Of a stretch of 60,000 nt of DNA, positions 21,509 through 32,769 are shown piece after piece (position 1 is the stretch's first letter; the number at the start of each line of letters is the position of its first letter). The stretch is from NCBI RefSeq assembly GCF_026151205.1, contig NC_087082.1:6395908-6455907 (forward strand), read 5' to 3'. The notes below the pieces were generated by a model that had not been told where the DNA came from, did no database searches, and saw only the letters and a program-made list of their open reading frames with translations. This stretch comes from Bolinopsis microptera. Taxonomy: Eukaryota; Ctenophora; Tentaculata; Lobata; Bolinopsidae. The position numbers and the translations under genes are program-made.

Positions 21509-23827
21509 GTGAAATTGAGACAGCCAAGATACACAACAAAAGCCTCCACCACTGACAGAGTTGTGAATGAAACTGTCGAAAGAATGAGGACAGAACTGGA
21601 CATCAAACTCCAACATGATGAACCTGAAAAACCTTCAAACCTCTCCAAAGACGAACTTAAAGGGTTAAAATGGTTAGAACGTCAAGTTTCTGATGGAAAG
21701 ATCGCCGTCACAAAAGCTGATAAGGGTGGTGCCACCATAATTGTTGACCCTGATGTTTTGAGAAAGAGATCAGTTGACAAACTAAGCAACCCTTCCTTGT
21801 ACAAAAAACTTGACTACGACCCTACCAAAGCCTTGCACAAAGAACTGGTCAACCTATGGATTGACGGAAAGACAAGAGGGTTGATTCCTGCAAAGACAGC
21901 TAAGAGTATCATGGGTATATCGAATGAACTCAAAGCTGACCAATCAGGACCAACAAACGCTCAAAGCACTTTACCGCATTTCAAACCAGGAAAGCCTTAT
22001 TTCTACCCTTGCTTGAAAATTCACAAGCTTAAGAAAGATGATTTGAAACCTGGTGTTGAGCCACCCGCAAGGCTTATTACAGCACTCCAAGAGGGAGTTA
22101 CAAGACGTTCAGATGTTTACCTTGCTGACACATTTTTACGCTCATTGGAACGTGAATTTTGTGGGGATCTACTTATCGACTCTGGAGATGCACTTAACTG
22201 GTTAGACGGCATCAACAGTTCATTTGATCACAATACTAAACGCCGGCTCAGAAGCTTTGCTTTTGACTACAAGGCATTATATGATTCTCTTAAACCCGAT
22301 TTGGCAATGGAAGCCCTAACTGTTGCTATGACTGAATGTCGAACGGAATGGAGTGAGGAGTTCAAACAATGGATCCTTGCCCTCGTAGACCTCAGCTTCA
22401 GAGCTTCTATTGGCCAATTTGAAGGTGATTGGTACCAACAACTAGTCGGAATACCAACGGGAGGAAGCCTCTGTGTACAAATTGCGAATATAGCAGTTTA
22501 CTACTACATGAGAAAAGTAGTATATTCTGATGAACACTTGATGAAAAACGTGTCAACAGTAAAGAGATACATAGACGATGGAGCGGGTTTTTTTGATGGA
22601 ACAAAAAGACAGTTTTCAGAATTTATCTCTAATGTCAACTCGAGACTCAGTAGTGTAGGTCTTAATATAGATGAGTTCAGCATCGAAGACCCTGGAGGAT
22701 TTACTTGTTTCCTCGACATACAATTTACATTTGACGTCGATGGAAACCTCCAGACTGACCTGTATGTAAAGGAAACTGATTCTAGGTCTTATCTATACTT
22801 TGGATCCACCCACCCTAACCATGTCTACAGCAGCATCATCTATTCCCAATGTCTCCGTCTCCGCCGTATCATCAATGACAATGATAGGTTAGCCCTAAGA
22901 ATCGACGAGCTGAAAGAGTGCTTTTCGAACTCAAACTATCCGAAAAAGATGATCAACAACATCTCTTCGAAGGTGAAAACATTCGAACGCAGGCTCCCCA
23001 CCTGCAGGGACACCTCGAACAGTTCTATATTGCTCCCTGTGTCCCCTGATAACACAATACGTGTTATCTCCACCTTCGGAGGTGACGCTGCACTGATAGA
23101 CGTAATTGAAAAGTTTGAGTCCACCATAGAGACTTCTCCGAGTTTGTCGTCTACCTCTAACACCGACACGACAAGTACAACGGAGACCTCCAACCAGGAT
23201 AGAAACACCGGCAAAAGACTATTCAGTTATGTTAAAAGATCAGGCGCATCTTTGCGGAGAAGACTCCTCAACCCACAATTGCACGCAGAGGATAACACTG
23301 TAACAAAAACAGAACCTTGCCATCAAAGAAATTGTAAGTGTTGTGCAATGATAGGAAGTGAAAAGTGTTATTGTATTAATGGAGTCAAGATAAGACAAGC
23401 TCCAGGGACCTGTTCTAGCTACAACATAGTCTATATATTCATTTGTAAATTATGTCCATCTCCTTTCTGCTATGTTGGACGTACCATTAGGACTTTGCAT
23501 GAAAGAGTAACCGAACATAGAGCTAACTATTATAAACTATTGAAAGACCCTTCCTTAAAACATAGTGATGATTTTTTATCTGATGATAGTGACACTTACA
23601 GTTTAGCAGCTCACCTAATAGACTCACATAACCTTTCCAATAGACCTGATTTTGATGCTTCTTATAATGTTTTTATCCTAAAGAATTCTAGTCCTAGTAA
23701 TTTAGAAGTTAACGAACATCTACTTATACAAAAACTCAGAACTTTGAAACCATATGGTATTAATTCATGTGATCCTTTTGGTATGCCACTTTTATTTGAA
23801 AATAAAACTTTTGATAATGGTCCTTAA
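21509..23827 (+). CDS. Penelope-like element protein: reverse transcriptase plus GIY-YIG endonuclease, 772 codons
   Basis: RT motifs include KADKGGATIIVD (about residue 70), FYPCLKIHK, AFDYKALYDSL, GIPTGGSLCVQIAN and the active-site box VKRYIDDGAGFF (about 350). After a Ser/Thr-rich linker comes a Cys-rich segment (CHQRNCKCC, about 605) and a GIY-YIG domain: YIFICKLC-FCYVGRTIRTLHERVTEHR (about 642-670) and a late NEHLLIQKL. This is the order of Penelope-like retroelements; the Cys motif before the nuclease recalls the Neptune group. Frame begins at GTG directly after an in-frame TGA, and the first ATG is about 25 codons in, so the 5' end is truncated. No internal stops. These elements encode both copying and target-cleaving activities and move through RNA. 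Confidence 0.92.
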   Translation: MKLRQPRYTTKASTTDRVVNETVERMRTELDIKLQHDEPEKPSNLSKDELKGLKWLERQVSDGKIAVTKADKGGATIIVDPDVLRKRSVDKLSNPSLYKKLDYDPTKALHKELVNLWIDGKTRGLIPAKTAKSIMGISNELKADQSGPTNAQSTLPHFKPGKPYFYPCLKIHKLKKDDLKPGVEPPARLITALQEGVTRRSDVYLADTFLRSLEREFCGDLLIDSGDALNWLDGINSSFDHNTKRRLRSFAFDYKALYDSLKPDLAMEALTVAMTECRTEWSEEFKQWILALVDLSFRASIGQFEGDWYQQLVGIPTGGSLCVQIANIAVYYYMRKVVYSDEHLMKNVSTVKRYIDDGAGFFDGTKRQFSEFISNVNSRLSSVGLNIDEFSIEDPGGFTCFLDIQFTFDVDGNLQTDLYVKETDSRSYLYFGSTHPNHVYSSIIYSQCLRLRRIINDNDRLALRIDELKECFSNSNYPKKMINNISSKVKTFERRLPTCRDTSNSSILLPVSPDNTIRVISTFGGDAALIDVIEKFESTIETSPSLSSTSNTDTTSTTETSNQDRNTGKRLFSYVKRSGASLRRRLLNPQLHAEDNTVTKTEPCHQRNCKCCAMIGSEKCYCINGVKIRQAPGTCSSYNIVYIFICKLCPSPFCYVGRTIRTLHERVTEHRANYYKLLKDPSLKHSDDFLSDDSDTYSLAAHLIDSHNLSNRPDFDASYNVFILKNSSPSNLEVNEHLLIQKLRTLKPYGINSCDPFGMPLLFENKTFDNGP

Positions 23828-23979
23828 ATTATTTCACCCTTAATGCAGGGACTAGTATATTTTTTCCGACTAGTTGGGGCCTCACAACCCCCCATACCCG
23901 AGTGCTTCCCATTCCATTTTTGAGAGTTTGGCTTCTTTTTACAGCTAACATCCTTTAGTTCAAATTAAAATTTTCTGAT

Positions 23980-24180
23980 ATAATTGGAGTATTAACCCTT
24001 ATCTTTATTAGGTACTGAAGATGTCCGAAAATGTTTTACCAATGATGTTATAAAGATTTTGTTGGAATTTTTAAACTCATTCGTTGTCTGACTGTGGGAA
24101 CTATTGATTCCTGAGTTGTGAAGTAAGCAGGAGGAATTAGGAAATACTGCTACAGTTACAAAACTTGGCCGGTAACCCAT
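23980..24180 (+). mobile_element. 3' non-coding end of the Penelope-like element
   Basis: Downstream of the stop codon, a block (TTGGAGTATTAACCC ... GTTTTACCAATGATG ... AAAGATTTTGTTGGAA ... ACTCATTCGTTGT) recurs at 27568-27690 without any coding part. A shared 3' end next to an RT ORF is expected of a retroelement tail. It contains CTGAAGATGTCCGAAA, which resembles the CUGAnGA...GAAA core of the hammerhead ribozymes known from Penelope-like elements, but I could not draw convincing stems. Confidence 0.6.
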
Positions 24181-24765
24181 GAGTGAAAAACGACTTTCTT
24201 ATCTTTTGGTTAATATTTCATTTTCATTGTTTTGATGTAAGTTTATCTCGTACCAAGGGAGTTGTCAAGAAATTACATTTTTGATTTTTTAGTAGCTCAT
24301 TCGAAGAGTGACATAAGTTTTGTAGTGTAATTTGAAAATTTGGTCATCGAGCGCTCAATTCATTAGAATTTTCAACGAATTATAAATTTGAAAGTCACGA
24401 TTCATTGCATCCACTCTAGTTTAAGATATTGTTGATACTTTGCTTCACCTTAGAAGATTGTAGGCTTGGCAGCTACGACCCTCACCTCATCATATTTTCA
24501 CTATATATTAATAACTCTGAATGTGAACTCTGAGTAGTTACAGGAGCGTTACGACTTACGAGTATAGCGGTGACTCATACGGTTACTTAGGTTACTAGTT
24601 CAGTACATTCTGGTTACGATATGTTGCAGTAGTTACTGTGGTGATTCTCATCTGTTAAGCAGCAGATCAGAGACACTTTGTATAGCGTTCCCTTGTTTAA
24701 CTGCAATATGTTCAAACTTCAAACTCACTTTATCTTTCGTAGATGTTTGTTGTTCCCTGGATTAG
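24181..24765. other. Intergenic, no gene seen
   Basis: No coding signal; no repeat recognised. Confidence 0.4.
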
Positions 24766-25112
24766 TTGCAGGTTGCTCCCCCTCCTCCCCCTCCTCTCAC
24801 CTGGCTTAGTTGCAGGTTGCTCCTCCTCCTCCTCCTCCTCTCACCTGGCTTAGTTGCAGGTTGCTCCCCCTCCTCACCCTCCTCTCACCTGGCTTAGTTG
24901 CAGGTTGCTCCCTCCTCCTCCCCTCCTCTCACCTGGCTTAGTTGCAGATTGCTCCTCCTCCTCCCCCTCCTCTCACCTGGCTTAGTTGCAGGTTGCTCCT
25001 CCTCCTCCCCCTCCTCTCACCTGGCTTAGTTGCAGGTTGCCCCTCCTCCTCCTCCCCCTCCTCTCACCTGGCTTAGTTGCAGGTTGCTCCTCCTCCTCCT
25101 CCTCTCACCTGT
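24766..25112 (+). repeat. ~44-bp minisatellite with CTCCTCCTCC tracts
   Basis: Eight copies of CTGGCTTAGTTGCAGGTTGC followed by a (CTC/CCC)n tract and CTCTCAC. Each unit contains a pyrimidine-rich run and TTGCAG|GTTG, an acceptor-like string, so it could be a relic of a splice-site array, although no adjacent exon was found. Confidence 0.9.
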
Positions 25113-27567
25113 TCCTACCCCGCTGTGCAACGTTGTTACGCCACACTGATGCCTGAGTTAGATTTTAGGATGCATATTATCTTGGTATTTACCGTAAGGT
25201 GGTAGTCAGTAATATCATTATTATTGAACATTAGTATTGATAATGGTGTTCACTGAATGAGGAGTTCATGTCTTATTGTGATGATAGTTGTAACCTTACC
25301 ATTTTTATCTTACTTTGATCACGACACAATTTTAGTTGTGCAGTCAATTTCTGTTTACACTTTACTCGTGCCTGCCCTAGCCAGTCAGAGCATTTCCCCA
25401 GACATTATCTGTTTGTTTTTATCTAAGTTCATTGCTGTACAATTCTGTATTATTTGACGAAAGTTTCAAATCGATCACGAAGTAATCCTATTGGTTAGCT
25501 GGGTGCAGTGGCGCAACAACCGCCCCCGCTACCCCACTAAGTAACCATAGTAACCAAAGTAACCATAGTAACCATAGTAACCATAGTAACCATAGCAACT
25601 CCTACCCCACTAAGGTACTGACTGGGTCCCTTTAGTCCTCATTCAGATCCTCTTCCTTACTCATTTAGATCCTCCTCCTCCTCCTTACTTACTCCTTACC
25701 CTCCTTACTTACCTACTGTCCCGGGATACACTGGCTCCTCACCAGCTCACACAATAGCTGCACTAACGTCATGATACAACTCCTAACACCTGTTATGATA
25801 CACGAGCATCTCCTAACAGCTGTTTACACTGTTAATCCTTTAATATTCCGTTAAAAATCTGCCTATTGACCGGTTATAGTATTAGTAAGGTTTTCTGAAG
25901 CTGTGATCTACAGTTCGGCTCCTCTGAGTCCCTTATGTCATCCTAACGACTGTTATCTAATAGCTACCACATACGATTTATTGTGGCTCCAGAGATCCTC
26001 CTCTCCTCTCCCTTAGTTATACAGCTCACATTATATATTTACTTTCTAGTTCTCTCCCCAACTACTGGGAGTAGTATCTGAAGTCTGAACGTATAAGTAC
26101 TAAGTAGTCCGATGTTTTATATTAGTATTGTTATACCTCCCCCCCCCCCCTCCCTCAATATCAACTCACTCTCATTTAAACTGATCTGTGGTTAGCAGTA
26201 CTGTTTAGTGTTTAGTGACGTTCAATAGCTTTCCTCTCCAGATCTCACCTCATCTACATGCCACGTACAGTTAAGTGAGTTTGTGGTACGTTTCGTCACG
26301 TACTCAGTACGCCACGTACTGTTCCTTAGAAACTGCTCTTCTTAGCCTGGTTACAACTGGTTTATTCATGTGACTAACGAGAGGGCACCTGAACATCACA
26401 GAAAATCAAGAGATTTGTAGGTCGATTATTATAGTATTGTTAAAGGGGTAGGGGTTGCCGACTCAATATCCATATTGAAATTAGTGGTCACCTAGGTAAC
26501 TAATATAGTCACCTAGGTAACCACACAAGTTGGTAACTCAGGTAACTATATTGCAGTATCTTATTAGTATAAGCACAAAGAGACAATAGGTCAGGTACAT
26601 GTTTAAACATCATTGTTCTGTAACTGTTCAGTTTACCTTTACCTTCTCTGCTCTTCCTAGCTTTATACTCCAGGATCTAGCTTTCTGGGAGCATCTATTA
26701 TAATCGTGTAATGAACTAATGAGTATGGAGAATACTGACTGTATTGGATCCACTATTACTACTTATAGAGATCCCACTTTGTGCCGGATCTGATCTATAA
26801 TGGGGGGTCCTGAGCACTTGGTTTGATAATGTATAATTTATAAATACTTCCCGGTATACCCTCCTGTTTATTCAACTTTCCTCGTGTTTGTTGCACGTGT
26901 CGTTGGGCTGCATTTGTAAGCTTGTCGGTGGACTTACTTCCGTACTTTTGCCTTTGGAGTTTGGACACAGTTCTAATAATTGGTGCTGACTGCTGGGCGT
27001 GTAATCGGAATCAAGAGTATTCGTTTCCTTATGATTGGCAGATCCAGAGCTTGATAACTCTGGATCTGGATACCCTGAACCAAGCTTCCCCACGTGGCAC
27101 AGTTAGACTCCAGCTACCGATACGGTCTATGCTATATACTGCAGTCTGCACGCTATTATCGTAACACGTGACTTAGTTTGTGACGTACCACGTACGGAAG
27201 AGTGTCTGTACTTACCATTTAGAATGATCACGTGATATATTGCCTATACCGCATCACGTACTAGAAGAGAATAGTCTATAGTTTAAAACTATAGTTTAAA
27301 ACTAAGACTTTATCACGTGGTCATTTATCAGACGCACACGTACTGTTTGGCCAAGATCTCAGCAGCGCGCAAGTGTGCACGTGCTAGCAATTGTGGATCA
27401 TGTCTTGGTTGTAATTAGGTGGTTAGTCTTCACTGCAAGTCAACTACAAACTTTAAATGGTGATTACTTTCGTGGCGATCTATTTATTCCTCGATACAGT
27501 ATAGAAAACAACGTGACCAGGTTCAATATTCAGTGATCGTTAAATTTGTATTGAACAACATTTTATT
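25113..27567. other. Intergenic, no supported gene; CACGTG sites
   Basis: Includes a (GTAACCATA)n patch at 25541-25592, CT-rich runs near 25640-25720 and a C tract near 26140. CACGTG occurs four times in about 215 bases (about 27164, 27229, 27313, 27375). The opposing ORFs at 26872-27164 mirror each other; neither has a family signal. Confidence 0.4.
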
Positions 27568-27690
27568 GGAGTTTTAACCCCATCTTTAATACGAAAATAT
27601 TTTACCGATGCTGTAAAGATTTTGTTGGAAATTTTCAGAACTCATTCGTTGTTCGATTGTGGGAAACATTGATCTTGATAGTTGATCGTT
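27568..27690 (+). repeat. Second copy of the Penelope-like element 3' end
   Basis: Matches 23980-24140 in order (TTTTAACCCC, ATTTTACCGATG, AAAGATTTTGTTGGAA, ACTCATTCGTTGTTCGA) with about 80% identity by eye and no RT sequence upstream. It is a solo tail or a heavily 5'-truncated copy. The CTGA of the hammerhead-like core is missing here. Confidence 0.6.
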
Positions 27691-28436
27691 AATCCCTCCC
27701 CGATTAATTAACCACTGTCTTCAAACCTCAACTCTCCTATATACCTGACTCCCATATTATATTATTATAGTGTATTGACAAAGTAACATGACTATAAATT
27801 ATTGAAGTGCGGCCTCCACCTGATTATGGGTATTTTTGATTTATATAAAAATAAAAAACAACCACAGAATATTATAAGGTCATATTATGTAGATAACTAT
27901 TCGTCGTTATAAGTGGATTTCTATGGTTCTTTAACTTCCTTATTTTAGTATGTGCATTACAGATGGAGGGTGCCTGATTTGCCCTGTAAATCCTCCCTTG
28001 CAACACATGATAATCTCAGTAATAACCCTGTGACTCGTTATTAACTTATTTTGTAGTTATGTTATTATGTTGGCTGCTGATAACAGTAACCATGACAACA
28101 ATTAAGCAATTACTACCACAGATATTCCTACTTCTCCATACTCTTATCTTTAATTACGCAGTGTAATGGTTTACCTGTATATTAGCTTATATTAGCTTAT
28201 ATTAGCTTATGTAAGGGCCTATTGTTGTAGTTGGCAGAGTTTGGCTGTTGTCATGGTTACTGTTTGTGTGTTGTCATGGTTACTGCCTATACCGAATATA
28301 TTATGTGTGTTATAAAGCGTTCACCCAGAAGTTCACGGTTCTGTCATTAGTTTGTAGTTTTATAATGTTTGTCGTGCCACGTACTGTGCGAGCCACTCTC
28401 AATTATATCTGATAATATTTGATAAGCGGTCAAATT

Positions 28437-28525
28437 TTTTTTGGTGTGGAAACGGTGCGCTAGAAGGTCACTGAACTGCCTATGAGGTCATTTGGTCTGG
28501 ACAGATTTGGTGTATGCCCCCTTAA
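28437..28525. repeat. Second copy of the TTAA-flanked dispersed repeat
   Basis: Same sequence as 2793-2894, minus about 15 internal bases, again ending GCCCCC|TTAA. Confidence 0.65.
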
Positions 28526-28540
28526 CTCTAATTATAGTGT

Positions 28541-28617
28541 TAAAAGCGTGAAATAATTTTTAGAGAAAGGATGATTTAAATTAGTCTTTCTCTAAAAATT
28601 ATCTGACGCTTTTAACT
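28541..28617. repeat. Inverted repeat, ~27-bp imperfect arms
   Basis: GTTAAAAGCG...ATAATTTTTAGAGAAAG pairs with CTTTCTCTAAAAATTAT...CGCTTTTAAC around a short loop. Foldback element or MITE relic. Confidence 0.7.
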
Positions 28618-28809
28618 TGGAAAACAAATCGTATCCACAAAACGTTGTGACCAAAATAAATTGCATGTTCCATTATCAGTTTAGGTCCTTTGTGGTCACT
28701 CCTCCTCAAATGCGGTTTGCTCTCATGTCGTTAGTTTCCTATGCCACGTACTGTAAACGAGGAGGAGGAGGAGGAAATAGTTTAAAAGTTTAGAATTAGA
28801 GAGTTACTT

Positions 28810-29273
28810 TTAAAGGGGATCAGGATTCAGGAAGGACTCACATCCTTCATAAGATGGGGTCATGTTATCCGCACTGATTTCTGGTTCTTTTGCAGCCACT
28901 CCATCGCAGCCATGGTACAACTGAGCTCTACTTAGTACGATCCTGTGCACTGTTAATTTCGATATACTCATCATATAATGTTTTAACGAATTAATGTCCG
29001 AGTCGTTGCTAAGGTAACAGTCTGCAATAAACAATGTTTCAAATGCGTATTACTTATAAGTGTAAGCGGCACAACCACTAAAACCGGATTATTATCAATC
29101 TGTTTATTAGCTGTTTGGTAAGAGATGTCTGGAAGTTTAGGATGAGCAATTAAGTTTGCTGACGTCCCTCTATCCGTAGAATAGTTCTTATGATTTAAAT
29201 ATGTCTCGTGAGGAACAGTCATCACGTACACGTTCCTGGCGCTCCCTCTAATGGCACCCCCCCCCCCCCCCAC
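28810..29273 (-). pseudogene. Possible frameshifted protein-coding remnant
   Basis: Two overlapping minus-strand frames (29273-28983, then 29034-28810) read like one protein broken by a one-base shift near 29010. The first has RNVYVMTVPHETYLNHKN and PVLVVVPLT, the second LTVHRIVLSRAQLYHGCD and ends GCESFLNPDPL-stop. Residue composition is protein-like, unlike other chance ORFs here, but I recognise no family. Its upstream edge is a G tract (C runs at 29256-29298 on the plus strand). It could be a terminal exon of an unseen gene. Confidence 0.25.
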
Positions 29274-30789
29274 TTTAATGGCACCCCCCCCCCCCCATAT
29301 CGGGGTCTGCGGGGCCCTTTGTTAAGCCACTGCACGTACACTCGTATAGTCTCTGGGAGTGATCACGCACAGAATCTTGAAGATAAGTTTATGGAGTCCT
29401 CGCTGCCCTAAATTCTCATTATTTGTCGTCATATCAATCAGGTTCATAATAAGTGATAATAGGTTTAGAATTTCTTATTTTCTGATTATTCGAACCTAGG
29501 TTTTAATCCAAATTCCAGGTCCTATCTCAAATCGGTGGTTCGAGCTTTTTAACTTGGAATATTTTGATCGTCCATTATTCGTGTGTGAATCCATTCATCA
29601 GTAATTTACTTGCGGGACACATTTTTTGCATTTTTGGTCGTCGTAACCTTAATTTGTGACTGGATCACTCACTCATCTCTGATAATCTCCATGAGTCCGA
29701 AGAGCAACTATAACTACCTGGAAACGTGAACATTATATGTATTTTAGATCCGACTTTAAATCTATTGACCTCAATGAGGTCACAAAAAAATTCCCAAGAG
29801 TCTTATCTCTTGTTACTCAGTTGTTCCTGTTTGGAAAGCGGCCACTCGGCTTCACACTAATAGAATTTAGGTTGTCAAGGTAACTGTGATGGTGGTAGTA
29901 TGTTTAAAGTGGATATTATATCAAGACGAAGGCTGTTGTAAGACCTCAACTGCAGTGACGTCAAACAATTGTTTTGCTGGCACCACGTCTCTGCGTATTG
30001 GCCTTGTCATGGTCCTCAACTTCCACTTTAAGTACTTATTTATCTGAATATTTTATGTTATTCAAGATGTGAGGCTCAAGGTGTAAGGCTGCTCACATTG
30101 TGAGCAGCCTTATTTCGTTTCATTTTCGTAAATTGTGGTAAATTTTCTCGCGTCTCCACGGCTTGTTATCTGAGGTTGATTATATTAGGATTTAGTCTTC
30201 TTAAATCTCAATTATTGTTTCAGTGTTATAATCTGAGCTAGAGGCCCATTTACCTTACTTCTAAAATTTTGGTTGCTATAGAGGCCACCACGCGTTAGTT
30301 CTTAGCAAACTCAGATTAAGTTATACTTATAACGAGTTCATATTTAGTTGGCTGTTTCTCAACATTTACTTGAGAATAAGATATTCCTATAACTCAGCGT
30401 AATAATTTAATATTTGCATTTATCCGAATTTATATTGTTTCAACAAAGAACCCCTGCACGATATATTATCAATTCTCCTGGACAGCACAATGCGATTATT
30501 GATTGATATCATGCCAGCTGGACGATCAATAATCATCACAAGACTGGAGATCTCGGGTGAACCTCCAAACCCAGAACTGAATTACCCCACTCTCTGACGT
30601 CATGATGGTGTTATTAGCGCGCTTGCTAAACCTACTAATTCTAGATAATCTTGTTTGGTGTAGTATTTTCTATTGATTAAAGTACCCAGAATCCTGCCGA
30701 AAAGTCCACTAACCGCAAGTGCCGTAAATATGGTAGTGGTACATTAGATTTCACGCTGTATTTTTGCAATCAGGACGCTAGTTTATTTA
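29274..30789. other. Intergenic, no gene seen
   Basis: Two C tracts separated by ACTTTAATGGCA at 29256-29298 and a 12-bp stem at 30090-30116 (AAGGCTGCTCAC, ATT loop). Nothing else supported. Confidence 0.4.
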
Positions 30790-31635
30790 GTAGAGGCTCT
30801 TACGGGCATTGTCTGCTCGATACGTTAGGGACCCCAGATACACCTTACTAGACCTATTTTTGTCCGTAGAATCGATTGAAAGTGGTTTCAAGATGATTGG
30901 ACTGATTGTTCTGGGGTAAAATCGCAAAAAACCGATTTTTGGGCCAAAAAATCATGTTTTTTGATATTTTGAGCAAGTTAATTTTGTTGGCATGTCGGCA
31001 AAACTTGCATAAAGATAGCTAAAAGACAGCCGCACAAGATTGTATAAAAATAAAACAAATCCCTCTATTTGTTCTGAGGTAAAAATCCAAAAAAGTGGTA
31101 AAAATTTTGACTTTTTTGCTTGAAGTTTGAATAATTTTTTGCAGTTGTATTAAATCGACCCAAAAATAGTCACATCGTGTTTGCCTAAATTTTTCCTTTC
31201 CGAGAAGTACCCACTTCATATACTTTATCGAAGTTTGAATATTTTCACTCCGCAAGCGTTTTTGCCAAATTTTCGACGCGCACTACGCGCAAAAGCATTT
31301 AGTTGTTATCAATTGGCACCCGCGCGTTCATCATAAATTTCAAACAGCTATAACTCAGCGAGATTATGTCCGTTCTAGCTCATATTTTCACACTAAATAG
31401 AAAATAATGTGATCTTATTGCTGACAAAATATGAATATAATTACTCTATTTGCCTTAGAGTAATAGACTGTCAGAGTTTAAAACGCGCATTGGTATAGCA
31501 CGTGACTAATAAGGCCAAATTTATACTTCTTAACATATTATCGATCCTTAGACATCATACTATTGTGTCCAATTAGCGGTTAGGTCTCTAAACTCGTAGC
31601 AGAAAACACGTCTTTTTGCCCGTAAGAGCCTCTAC
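30790..31635. mobile_element. 846-bp non-autonomous TIR element, TA target duplication
   Basis: GTAGAGGCTCTTACGGGCA at 30790-30808 is the exact reverse complement of 31617-31635, and TA flanks both ends. The interior is AT-rich with no transposase-like frame (the 78-codon minus ORF at 31019-31255 has no known motif). Superfamily is uncertain; TA duplication fits Tc1/mariner-type integration. Confidence 0.82.
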
Positions 31636-32769
31636 TAATTAAGTTATATAGTTAGAACTTTGTTTCCAGCTTATATTTATGTATCTTGTGGGAGAAGACT
31701 TCAAAACTTCTCCGAGAGTTTTGGTCTCTGCAATTAACATTGTGTTTTTTACAACTGAGCCTTTTTTCTTTATTTTTTCGTCACGTTCTTATCATAAAGT
31801 TTTTTTGTCCAAACATGCGATGAATCTTATGTTTTTTAAAAATATATGCAACGAAGTTGTAGTTTTTAAGGCAATTTTAATCAAGTGAACCTTATGGCAT
31901 CAAAAATCAAATTTCACAAGGATACCGATGCCATTAGATGATGATTTTTTAAATTTCAAAATTCAAATAAATTTGATATCATCGATATTTAGCATAGTCG
32001 GTTCGTACGCACTTAACGCACTTTCAAAACCTCACACGAAACAAGTCAAAAATACGTACGAATAAATACCGTTTTTACTTTTTAGAAGATATCGAATATT
32101 CTATGAATAATAACATTTTTTCATTATCGATATATTTTAGAGATTTAAGAAGGGGGGAGTTATGAAAGTTATCCAGTTGTCTATAAGTATAAATTAGTAT
32201 ATATACCAGTAATTAGTATGTGACTCTAACAGCATGTACAGTGAGTGCACTACACAGCACAGATACTAGATCATAAGTAACATATAATATATAATATACA
32301 GTATACACAGATCCCTCTTCTACCATTACGTATTCCAGGATACCGTATAAACGGTATTCTGTAACGCATGTGTTGGAGCACTATGGCATGGTAGCTCTAT
32401 ACAACTGCATCCCTCGTATCTAGGCAACTGCATACCTCGTATCTAGGTTACTGCATACCTCGTGTCTATGCAGTAGGCCACTCCGTCTATTTAATTGTCT
32501 GTATTTCCCATTCAACTATTCAATGACTAGCTCGATGATTAATATTTAATAGTTTCATGGTTCCGTGTGATTCATCATGGATAAGTAGAAATTAAATTAA
32601 TTTCTTCGTTCGTGGTGTGATCATGAGTTGGCTTACGTATTATATGGTTAGCTGTAGAAATACAGCTGCATAAAATTAAACATATAAGTAAAACGTTCGG
32701 ATTAGCTGACTTTTTGTAGAATGCAAGCATTTTCCTACTTTCGGTATCCTGTTTGTGTACTTAAGGTTA
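31636..32769. other. Intergenic, no gene; small 25-bp repeat
   Basis: Three copies of CTGCATACCTCGTATCTAGG at 32405-32475. No other feature. Confidence 0.45.

Noticed and set aside
26872-27164. Overlapping ORFs on both strands
   Set aside because: Minus frame starts at GTG after a nearby stop; neither shows a family signal or splice support.
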